Under the pieces are notes generated by a model, which was not told where the DNA came from, did not search any database, and saw nothing but the letters and a program-made list of their open reading frames with translations. A stretch of 46,958 nucleotides of DNA from Rhodospirillales bacterium (GTDB taxonomy: Bacteria > Vulcanimicrobiota > Vulcanimicrobiia > Vulcanimicrobiales > Vulcanimicrobiaceae), in contig CAJCIN010000245.1 in NCBI GenBank assembly GCA_903970385.1, positions 1-46,958 on the forward strand, read 5' to 3'. The position numbers and the translations under genes were made by a program. Shown here one piece after another: positions 40,054-46,958 of this stretch; the stretch's first letter is position 1; each line of letters opens with the position of its first letter.

Positions 40054-41916
40054 ATGATCGAGCGCCGCTACGTCTGGCCGTTGTTCGCGTTTGCCGCGTG
40101 CGCCGCGAGCGCGTGCTCGGGCGGCGGCGGCACGTCGAATCCGGGCGCACCGCCCGCGACGAGCGTGCCTTCGAGCGTCGCGGCTTCGGCGTCGCCGTTG
40201 CCGTCGGCGACCGCGACGCACTCCGCCGCACCGATCGCATCGGCACTTCCGTCACCGTCCGCGTCCGCGTCGGCATCACCCGGCGCGCACCCGACCGCTT
40301 CGCCGTCCGCGGGCGCGAGCTCCGCGCCCACGGCGTCGGCCACGCCGACGGCACTCCCGACGGCGACGCCGAGCAGCGTACCGACGAACGGCCCCGCGCT
40401 CGCGATCGACGCGGGTTCGAAGCGCGTCGCGATCAGTCCCGACATCTACGGCGTAACGATCTTCTGGAGCGCGAACACGCCGGCCGATCTCGTGACGTTC
40501 GCGAAGGACATCGGCCTGCCGGCGAATCGCGACGGCGGCGACGCGACCACGCGTTACAATTGGAACGTCGACTCGACGAACGCGGGCAGCGATTTCTACT
40601 TCATGGCCGGCAACGGCCAGTCGAGCGTCACGCCGGGCGCCACGGTCGACGCGATCGTAAACGGGAACCGCGTCAACGGAACGAAATCGATCGTCACGGT
40701 TCCGATCATCGACTTCATCACGGCGTCCGCAACGCTGAATTGCAGCTATTCGAACCCGCCGTATTCCGGGCAGACGTCGTACAACCCGTACGAGCATCTC
40801 GCGAACGGCGCGACCTGCGGCAGCGGCAGCAACGCGTCGGGGTACGTCTCCGACACGAACCCGTCGGCGACCGACGTCGCGAACACGACGACGATCCAGG
40901 GCGATTGGGTGTCGCATTTCGTTGCGAAGTACGGCCAGGGCGCGCACGGCGGCGTTCCGATCTACGAGCTCGACAACGAGCCGAACGGTTGGATCGCCGT
41001 GCACCACGACGTGCGTCCGCAGAACATCGGCTATCACGAGCTCCTCAGTAAATCGATCGCGATGGCACGCGCGATCAAAGCGGCCGATCCGACGGCGCTC
41101 GTGCTCGGACCGGGCGACATCGCGCCCGCCGACGAGAACTGCAACGGCGGCGGCGCGGCCGGGACGTGCAACGGCGACGCCGCGGCGCAGAACGGCGGGA
41201 CGCCGCTCGGACTCTACTATCTGCAGCAGTTCGCCGCGCAATCGCCGCGTCTGCTCGACTACTACTCGATGCACTATCCCGGCTCGTGCTGCTTCAGCAC
41301 GAACGGAACGCTCGCCGACATGGTGACCGCGATCCAACGTCACAAGGGCTGGATCGCGTCCGCCTCGCCCGGCACGAAGCTCGCGTACGACGAGTGGAAT
41401 CGCGGCACGGGCAACGGCTTCGCGAACGCGCTCGCGACCGCCGACGGGCTGGGCGTCATGGGCCAGCAGGGCGTGTCGCTCGCGAGCTTCTGGGGACTCG
41501 GCGACGCCACGTATCCGAGTGCGTACGCCTTTCTCATGATGCGCGATTACGACGGCAGCGGCAGCGCGTTCGGCGACACGTCCGTCTCGGCGACGAGCGC
41601 CGACGCATCGAAGCTCACGGTGTACGCCGCCCAGCGCTCCGCCGACTCAGCGCTGACGATCCTCGTCGTGAACTCGAGCTCGACCGCGTATACGAGCGCC
41701 GTGACGCTCGCGGGCATCACCGACACGCAGGCGGTGTCGACGTACGTCTATTCGGCGGCGAAGCCGAGCACGATCGTGCACGGCACGAGCATCGCCCACG
41801 GTGCGACGATCGCCGATACGTTCCCGGCGCAGTCGCTCACGATGCTCGTGGTGCCCTCCGGTTCGACCCCGCTCGCCGCCGGGCGCGCGCATCGGGCGAG
41901 GGTCAGTCCTCGCTGA
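40054..41916 (+). CDS. Lipoprotein glycoside hydrolase, GH44-like
   Basis: 620 residues. The lipobox lies at residues ~17-21 (ASAC-SGGGG), followed by a low-complexity Ser/Ala/Pro/Thr linker to ~115. The catalytic region (~115-600) starts ISPDIYGVTIFW, then NRDGGDATTRYNWNVDSTNAGSDFYF, as in GH44 endoglucanases. Glu309 in YELDNEPNGW is the expected acid/base and Glu447 in AYDEWNRG the expected nucleophile. It should cut beta-1,4-glucan or a related hemicellulose at the cell surface; the exact substrate is open. The C-terminus is a small beta domain. The stop lies 14 bases inside the 3' end of the convergent channel gene. Confidence 0.87.
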   Translation: MIERRYVWPLFAFAACAASACSGGGGTSNPGAPPATSVPSSVAASASPLPSATATHSAAPIASALPSPSASASASPGAHPTASPSAGASSAPTASATPTALPTATPSSVPTNGPALAIDAGSKRVAISPDIYGVTIFWSANTPADLVTFAKDIGLPANRDGGDATTRYNWNVDSTNAGSDFYFMAGNGQSSVTPGATVDAIVNGNRVNGTKSIVTVPIIDFITASATLNCSYSNPPYSGQTSYNPYEHLANGATCGSGSNASGYVSDTNPSATDVANTTTIQGDWVSHFVAKYGQGAHGGVPIYELDNEPNGWIAVHHDVRPQNIGYHELLSKSIAMARAIKAADPTALVLGPGDIAPADENCNGGGAAGTCNGDAAAQNGGTPLGLYYLQQFAAQSPRLLDYYSMHYPGSCCFSTNGTLADMVTAIQRHKGWIASASPGTKLAYDEWNRGTGNGFANALATADGLGVMGQQGVSLASFWGLGDATYPSAYAFLMMRDYDGSGSAFGDTSVSATSADASKLTVYAAQRSADSALTILVVNSSSTAYTSAVTLAGITDTQAVSTYVYSAAKPSTIVHGTSIAHGATIADTFPAQSLTMLVVPSGSTPLAAGRAHRARVSPR

Positions 41917-42478
41917 CCTCGCGCTCGATCCGCCGCTCCGGCACGAACCACACGAGCGCGACGAGGACGATCAGCGCGACCGACAGGTACGGCACGGCGA
42001 ACGCGAGCGCGGTCGCGATCGCGTAGGCGAGCATCGAGCCCCGCGTCTTGCGATCGCCGCGCATGGCGCGCGCGAGCGACGCGTTCGCGGGAATCGCCAC
42101 GAGCACGTTCACCAGCACGAAGAACGCAATCGCGGCCATCAGCAGCACGATCGCATAGCACACCGTCGGCAAGGCGGCGGCATGGCTCTCGCCTTCCCAA
42201 CTCGTAACGAACGGGACGAGCGAAAGCCAGAAGAGCAGGTGGAGATTCGCCCACATCACGCGCCCGTCGATCCGGCCGACGGCCGCGAAGACGTGATGGT
42301 GGTTGTTCCAATAGATGCCGACGTTCGCGAAGCTGAGCACGTAGACGAGCAGCACGGGGAGGATCGGCCCGAGCGCGTGGAGATCCGTGCCTTGCGGCGG
42401 CTTGAGTTCGAGCACCATGATCGTGATGATCACGGCGATCACGCCGTCGCTGAACGCCTCGAGCCGCCCCTTGTCCAT
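41903..42478 (-). CDS. TMEM175 family (DUF1211) potassium-channel-like protein
   Basis: 191 residues with six membrane helices. The first helix contains RLEAFSDGVIAVIITIMVLEL, which is the FSDG signature of TMEM175 channels. NIYWNNHHH-like sequence (VGIYWNNHHHVF, ~56-67) is the second family block. Bacterial members conduct K+ with modest selectivity as tetramers. The ATG at 42478 is the natural start. It is convergent with the GH44 gene (14-bp overlap of 3' ends) and 71 bp downstream of a lipoprotein gene. Confidence 0.92.
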   Translation of the reverse strand: MDKGRLEAFSDGVIAVIITIMVLELKPPQGTDLHALGPILPVLLVYVLSFANVGIYWNNHHHVFAAVGRIDGRVMWANLHLLFWLSLVPFVTSWEGESHAAALPTVCYAIVLLMAAIAFFVLVNVLVAIPANASLARAMRGDRKTRGSMLAYAIATALAFAVPYLSVALIVLVALVWFVPERRIEREVSED

Positions 42479-42549
42479 GAACGGTGGCTTCGTCTCCGCC
42501 GGGCGGACCGCTTCAAGGCGCCCGGCGGAGAAGAACGCGTGGCCGCCTG

Positions 42550-43104
42550 CTACGGCAGGCAGATCACGTTGAAGGTCACGGGGATCGCGAGCGTCTTACC
42601 GCCCGAGTCCTTGACGGTGATCGTCGCCGTCGCGCCGGACGCGGGAACGGACGTCGTTTCTTCGACCGCGGTAAAATCGGTCGCATCTTGTTTCGTGATC
42701 GTCACGAGCGACGTGTTGGAGTTCGTCGCCGTGAACGCGCCCGTGTAGCCGGCTTCCGACAGAGAGAACGCGACGTTCTGGAACGACGTACCGCATGCCG
42801 CCGTGGTCGGATCGGCATCGAGTTCGATCGGATCGACGCTCGACACGATCGCGCTCGACGACGTCGGCGTCGCGGTCGGACCCGGCGTCGGGGTTGCGGT
42901 CGCCTTCGGCGTCGCGGTTGCGATCGGCGTGGCCGTTGCGATCGGCGTCGCGGTCGCGACCGGCGTCGCGGTCGCCACCGGCGTCGCCGTCGCGATGGGG
43001 GTCGCGGTCGCCGTGCCGTGGGGCGTCAGGACGGCGGGGGAATTGTTGCAGCCGGCCACCGTCGCCGCGACGGCAACGCAAAATAGGGATCGCTTGAAAT
43101 CCAT
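42550..43104 (-). CDS. Repeat-rich lipoprotein of unknown function
   Basis: 184 residues. The signal and lipobox are FCVAVAATVAGC (Cys19). It is followed by a tail of six-residue repeats of the type ATATP(I/V/K) from ~30 to ~80, then a ~95-residue beta-sandwich-like domain (FSLSEAGYTGAFTATNS, ATATITVKDSGGKTLAIPV) with two Cys. It looks like a surface-tethered Ig-like or BACON-like domain on a flexible stalk. A strong ribosome site (AGGAGAAGG) lies 3 bases before the ATG, suggesting high expression. Confidence 0.8.
   Translation of the reverse strand: MDFKRSLFCVAVAATVAGCNNSPAVLTPHGTATATPIATATPVATATPVATATPIATATPIATATPKATATPTPGPTATPTSSSAIVSSVDPIELDADPTTAACGTSFQNVAFSLSEAGYTGAFTATNSNTSLVTITKQDATDFTAVEETTSVPASGATATITVKDSGGKTLAIPVTFNVICLP
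42863..43016 (-). repeat. 18-bp tandem repeats encoding the lipoprotein stalk
   Basis: Roughly eight imperfect units of the form GTCGCGGTCGCGATCGGC (plus-strand reading) lie in tandem, all in frame. They encode Ala-Thr-Ala-Thr-Pro-X. Lengths in multiples of 18 could change by slippage without a frameshift, altering stalk length. Confidence 0.85.
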
Positions 43105-43206
43105 TACCTTCTCCTCGGATCGGAACGTGCCCGGACGAGGCGGGCCTCACGATAACCATGCCACAATGCGCGCGCGCTGCGTATGGGGGGAAACCCTACC
43201 TTTCGG

Positions 43207-44124
43207 TCACGCTTTGCGAAGGAGCAGCACCTTGTAGGCGACGTGCTCGGCGAAACGCCGGCTGTCGAATTGTTCGAACTGCTTCACGTACAGGAACTCG
43301 GTCAACAGCGCCAGCTGCTTGCGAAACGCGAACGTCACGGCTTTCGTCACGAGCGGCGGGCAAAACGCGACGGCGAGATCGCGCACGAGTTCGATCGTCG
43401 GCAAGAAGATCTCCGTGTGGAATCGATGCCCGAGGTCGAGCGTGGGCAACGCGGCTTGCGTGATGTCGTCGCAAGACACGACGTCGAAACCGCTCTTGGC
43501 GGCGTTCTCGAGGAACCGGCTTTCGACCCAAACGGTGCCGTAATAGTTTGTCGGTCGCTTACGGAAATAGTCGGACACGAGAAGATGGCCACCCTCCGCC
43601 AAGAGTTCTCGCGCTTTCGGGAACGCGAGATGGCGGCTCAGATATTGGCAGCTCTCGGACATGACGATGAGGTCGAAGCGTTCGGATGTCGCGAACTCTT
43701 CGAACTTCGTGCTCACGAACGTGCCGCGGCCGCGCATCTTCCGACGAACGATCTTCGACAGGTACGTGTCGGGCGCGATCGCCGTGACGGCGTAGTCCGC
43801 GTCGATCAACCGTTCGCTGAGTTCGCCCGTGCCGCAGCCGGAATCGAGGATCGACCGGACCCCGGCCGGGATGCGCGCGATGAGAAAGCTCGTGTAGTCC
43901 TTCTGTGCCTCGCGAAGCCCCGCGAGCGTCGGTTCGTGGTGCTCTTGCCACATGCCGAAGTGCAGCGATTCGAGATGCAGCACGTCCGTGCAGAATCGCA
44001 GGATGAAGTCGCTCGCGGAGCCGTCTTTCGGTCGCGCGCGCACGATGCCGGCGATGCTCGAAGCAGCGCTCGCGAGCCGAGCCCGCGTACGTCCGACGAT
44101 CGCCATGTCCATGGCCGCTTGCAT
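43207..44124 (-). CDS. SAM-dependent methyltransferase, class I
   Basis: 305 residues. Motif I is ILDSGCGTGELSERL (~91-105), followed by a post-I acidic region, RFDLIVMSESCQYL (motif II, ~154-167) and LLAEGGHLLVSDYFRK (motif III). The N-terminal ~60 residues contain YTSFLIARIP-type helices and LHFGMWQEH, resembling small-molecule methyltransferases that act on lipids or polyketides. The substrate is unknown. ATG 44124 was chosen; MAIVGRT at 44106 is an alternative. It lies 27 bp downstream of the cyclase-STAND gene on the same strand and may be cotranscribed. Confidence 0.85.
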   Translation of the reverse strand: MQAAMDMAIVGRTRARLASAASSIAGIVRARPKDGSASDFILRFCTDVLHLESLHFGMWQEHHEPTLAGLREAQKDYTSFLIARIPAGVRSILDSGCGTGELSERLIDADYAVTAIAPDTYLSKIVRRKMRGRGTFVSTKFEEFATSERFDLIVMSESCQYLSRHLAFPKARELLAEGGHLLVSDYFRKRPTNYYGTVWVESRFLENAAKSGFDVVSCDDITQAALPTLDLGHRFHTEIFLPTIELVRDLAVAFCPPLVTKAVTFAFRKQLALLTEFLYVKQFEQFDSRRFAEHVAYKVLLLRKA

Positions 44125-44151
44125 GCCGAAGACACGCGAACGAATCCTGGT

Positions 44152-46956
44152 CTACGGACGGAGCGCGAGTGCCGTCGCGATCGCGCGTTCCTCCGTGAAG
44201 TGCGAGCCTTCGCTCTCGTATTGTCGCAGTAACGCGTCCCCGAGCGCCTCGGTGAGCCGCGTCCGTGCCGCATCCATCTGATTCTGTTCCACGGGTTCGA
44301 GCGTCGTTTCGAGTTCGACGAGGCGCATGTCGACGAACCCGAAAACGTGCGCGCTGCGCGCGAGGTCGTCGGCTCTTGCGGCGTCGTCCCCGGCCGGGCG
44401 CATCGCGGCGATCGTCGCGAGTTGGCGCAACGCGTGCGCGACGAAAACGGGCGACGGCAATTCGCGCGCCATCGCGAGCGATTCGCGCGCGCGCGCGTTC
44501 GCATCGTCGAACGCATCCGACGCGATCGAGAACGTCGCCATCTCGTGGAGGATCCACGCGATGCTGAGGCGCCGCTTGAGTTTTCGCAGAACGTCGAGAG
44601 CCTGTTCGGCCGAGCGGAGCGCCGCGGCGGTGTTGCCGGCTTGGAATTCGATGCCCGCGAGCGTGCCGACGGTCTGCGCCACGTTCGCGAGATCTTCGCG
44701 GTGCTCGAAATCGCGCAGCGATTCGGATAGCAACGAGCGTGCCCGTTCGAGATCGCCCGCCGCCGCGCGCGCGAGCGCGAGATCGCGCAGCGCCGCTCCC
44801 GTTCCGCGCGAGCCGAGCTTGCGATGCGCGGCGAGCGCCGTCTCGAGCAGTGACTCGCCTTCCTCGACGCGGCCGAGGTAGACGAGCGCGCGGCCGGCGA
44901 GGCGTTGCGCGTCGGCTTTCGCGCGCGTGTGCCCGCTCTCGTCGAAGTGCGGGATCGCACGCGACGCGTGCTTGTGCACCGCCACGAATTGATTGGAGGC
45001 GTTGTTGAGGAACGCTTGCGCGAGTTCGAGCCGTCCCGCGAGGCTCGACTCGACGCCGTCGTCACGACGCTCGTGCGCCGATGCGACCCAGCGCTGCGCC
45101 TCGCGCACGTTGAACACCATCGTGCGATGCAGCGTCGCCGCGAGCCGCAGACTCAGAGCCGGATCGCCGTCGCTCGAGAACGCCCACGTGACGGCCGCGC
45201 GCACGTTCTCGATCTCCGCTTCGACGCGCGCGAACCACGTCCGATGCACGGCGGTATCGTAGTCGTCCACGATCGATTCGGCGATCGCCGCGTACGCCTC
45301 GGCGTAGCGCGCGGCGACGGCCTCGCCTTCGCCGGCCTCGACCAGCTTCTCGGCGCCGTACTGACGCGTCGATTCCAGCAGCCGGTAGCGGATGTCTTCG
45401 TCGCCGTGTTCGGCGTTCACGAGCGATTTGTCGGCGAGCGATGCGACGATCGCGAAGATGTCGAGCTCGTCGAGCGTCTCGTCCGCACCGACGGCCGCGG
45501 GGGTGTCGATCGCGAAACTGCCGGCGAACACGGAGAGCATGCGGAAGACGCGCTGTTCGTCGGGCGTCAGGAGATCGTAGCTCCAATCGATCGCGGCACG
45601 CATCGTCTGCTGGCGGGGCAACGCCGTGCGGTCGCCGCCGGTCAGCACGCGAAAGCGTTCGTTCAATTTCTCCGCGAGCTGCTTCGGCGCGAGCACGCGC
45701 ACGCGCGCCGCGGCGAGTTCGATCGCGAGCGGGATGCCGTCGAGCCGCCGAACGATCTCGGCGACGACGGCGACGATGTCGGCGGTGAACGCGAATCGCG
45801 CGTTCGCGGCGCGCGCCCGCGTGACGAACAGATCGACGGCGCCGTACTCGAGCGCGGCGTCCACGCCGAGCGCGACGGCGGCCTCCGCGCTCGGCATCGA
45901 CAGCGACGGCAGACGAAACGTCGCCTCGCCCGCGACGTTGAGAAGCTCGCGGCTCGTCGCGATCAACTTGACGCCGTCGCACGCGCGCAAGATGCCGGCG
46001 GCGACCGTCGATGCCTCGCCGATCACGTGCTCGCAGTTGTCGAGGATCAGCAGCATCTTCTTCGGCTTCAGGAACGCGACGAGCGACTCGAGCATCGGCC
46101 GGCTGCCCGACTCTTGCAGTTCGAAGACGGCGCCGATCGTGTTCGCGAGCAGCGCCGGATCCTTCATCGGTGCGAGATCGACGAACCACACGCCGTCGGG
46201 ATAGGCGTCGAGCATTTCGGCGCCGGCCTGCAACGCGACGCGCGTCTTGCCGAGACCGCCCGCGCCGATCACCGTCACGAGGGAGCATGCCTTCGTGAGG
46301 TCCTTGACCGCACGCACGTCGCAGTCGCGGCCGATCAGGCTCGTCAGTTGCTGCGGCAGATTGTTGTCGAGAATGCTGAGCGACTTGAGTTTCGGGAACT
46401 CGCTCTCGAGGCCGGGTGCGACGAGCCCGAAGACGTGTTCGGGCGCGGTCAGATCCTTGAGCCGGTGCTCGCCGAGATCCGCGAGCGACACGTCGCCCGG
46501 CAAACGCTCGCGGGCGAGTTGCGCGCTCGCGTGCGAGAGTAAGATCTGGCCCCCGTGACCGGTCGAGAGCAGGCGCGCGACGCGATTCAGCGCCTGACCG
46601 AAATAGTCGCCGTCGCGTTCGTCGGCGGTGCCCGTGTGCAACGCCATGCGTACGCGAAGGCCGTCGACGTGCTCGAAATCGGTCTCGGCGAGGCGGCGCT
46701 GCGACGCGATCGCGCTCTCGACTGCGGCGTCCGCCGTCTGGAAGACCGCGTAGAAGGCGTCGCCGACCGTCTTGAACACGACGCCGCCCGTGCTCGCGAT
46801 CGCGTCGCGCATGATCTCGTCGTGTTCGCGGAGCGCGCGTTGCATCGCGACCGGGTCGCGCTCCCACCGAACCGTGCTGCCTTCGATATCCGTGAATAGG
46901 AAAGTAACGACGCCGGTAGGCAGTTCCCGGCGAGGTTCGAGGAAAGCGTTCGCCAC
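44152..46956 (-). CDS. Class III adenylate/guanylate cyclase - NB-ARC (STAND) ATPase - TPR regulator; 5' end at window edge
   Basis: At least 934 residues. The cyclase domain (~14-180) keeps both metal Asp (Asp23 in FTDIEGST, Asp66 in VGDAF), Lys62 for base recognition and the Asn124/Arg128 pair (N-x3-R), so it is probably active. A STAND/NB-ARC ATPase follows (~205-480: GAGGLGKT with Lys237, LLILDNCEH, LDGIPLAIELAA), then a winged-helix part and ~350 residues of TPR-like helices (RLAGRALVYLGRVEEGESLLE). No C-terminal LuxR helix-turn-helix is present. The GTG at 46956 is two bases from the window end, so the true start may lie outside. Confidence 0.88.
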   Translation of the reverse strand: MANAFLEPRRELPTGVVTFLFTDIEGSTVRWERDPVAMQRALREHDEIMRDAIASTGGVVFKTVGDAFYAVFQTADAAVESAIASQRRLAETDFEHVDGLRVRMALHTGTADERDGDYFGQALNRVARLLSTGHGGQILLSHASAQLARERLPGDVSLADLGEHRLKDLTAPEHVFGLVAPGLESEFPKLKSLSILDNNLPQQLTSLIGRDCDVRAVKDLTKACSLVTVIGAGGLGKTRVALQAGAEMLDAYPDGVWFVDLAPMKDPALLANTIGAVFELQESGSRPMLESLVAFLKPKKMLLILDNCEHVIGEASTVAAGILRACDGVKLIATSRELLNVAGEATFRLPSLSMPSAEAAVALGVDAALEYGAVDLFVTRARAANARFAFTADIVAVVAEIVRRLDGIPLAIELAAARVRVLAPKQLAEKLNERFRVLTGGDRTALPRQQTMRAAIDWSYDLLTPDEQRVFRMLSVFAGSFAIDTPAAVGADETLDELDIFAIVASLADKSLVNAEHGDEDIRYRLLESTRQYGAEKLVEAGEGEAVAARYAEAYAAIAESIVDDYDTAVHRTWFARVEAEIENVRAAVTWAFSSDGDPALSLRLAATLHRTMVFNVREAQRWVASAHERRDDGVESSLAGRLELAQAFLNNASNQFVAVHKHASRAIPHFDESGHTRAKADAQRLAGRALVYLGRVEEGESLLETALAAHRKLGSRGTGAALRDLALARAAAGDLERARSLLSESLRDFEHREDLANVAQTVGTLAGIEFQAGNTAAALRSAEQALDVLRKLKRRLSIAWILHEMATFSIASDAFDDANARARESLAMARELPSPVFVAHALRQLATIAAMRPAGDDAARADDLARSAHVFGFVDMRLVELETTLEPVEQNQMDAARTRLTEALGDALLRQYESEGSHFTEERAIATALALRP

Positions 46957-46958
46957 GG

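Noticed and set aside
42863-43016. Tandem repeats as a possible CRISPR array
   Set aside because: The units are contiguous 18-mers without spacers, in frame in a lipoprotein gene, and no cas genes are present. The Cas4-like domain at 7.6-11 kb belongs to a TM0106-type fusion.
44905-46542. 545-codon plus-strand open frame
   Set aside because: Antisense to the cyclase-STAND gene, with shadow-type composition and no motif.

Overview
The window is high-GC bacterial chromosome (G/C-rich third codon positions, many GTG and a few TTG starts, abundant ATGA/GTGA stop-start overlaps). No rRNA, CRISPR array, transposase, integrase or phage gene is visible. The gene mix suggests a free-living, probably soil-type aerobic heterotroph: aromatic-acid catabolism, a GH44 glycosidase lipoprotein, Mrp-type cation transport, GGDEF and PP2C/anti-sigma signalling, and class III cyclase-STAND regulators. 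The style would fit a lineage such as Eremiobacterota/Vulcanimicrobiota (WPS-2), but that is an impression; no phylogenetic marker was tested.

Layout. 1-2.8 kb, minus strand: a secreted protein, a ChaB-like protein translationally coupled to an S1-domain RNA-binding protein with an acidic repeat tail, and a 52-aa lmo0937-type membrane peptide. tRNA-Val(TAC) lies at 2.91 kb. 3.0-7.5 kb: an S9 prolyl-oligopeptidase, a small membrane-anchored unknown and a DUF885 metallo-hydrolase. 7.6-12.8 kb: a TM0106-type nuclease/helicase fusion divergent from an acyltransferase-3-like membrane protein. 12.8-16.3 kb: a CheA-like kinase whose Hpt-like motif lacks histidine, followed by a decayed tandem duplication and flanked by a ~42-nt direct repeat, then small proteins and an RsbW-like ATPase.

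16.3-22.6 kb, minus strand: a tightly packed protocatechuate operon (adenylation-like protein, pcaD, pcaC, pcaH, pcaG, pcaB, pobA) that would take 4-hydroxybenzoate to 3-oxoadipate. pcaIJF and a regulator are not in the window. 22.7-29.7 kb is signalling: a membrane GGDEF protein divergent from a PAS-GAF-PP2C phosphatase, a second RsbW-like ATPase and a secreted phosphoesterase. 29.8-32.4 kb: an orphan amino-acid-type binding protein, an Ldh_2-family dehydrogenase and an MmcQ/YjbR protein.

32.4-40 kb, minus strand: a secreted unknown, a GT39-type membrane glycosyltransferase, and an operon encoding a compact Mrp module in MbhA-to-H order (mrpE, F, G, DUF4040, MbhE-MrpB fusion, C, D) with a coupled membrane-GAF protein and a 60-aa protein. 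40-47 kb: a GH44 lipoprotein, a TMEM175-type channel, a repeat-rich lipoprotein, a methyltransferase, and a cyclase-STAND-TPR regulator running to the right edge.

The most unusual items are the truncated adenylation core without a recognisable ATP loop at the head of the pca operon, the kinase locus with its degenerate Hpt motif, tandem duplication and flanking repeats, the Mrp operon lacking the large MrpA ND5-like part but carrying a GAF protein, and the acyltransferase with Gln at the expected catalytic His. I did not find a clearly new multi-gene system; these are leads.
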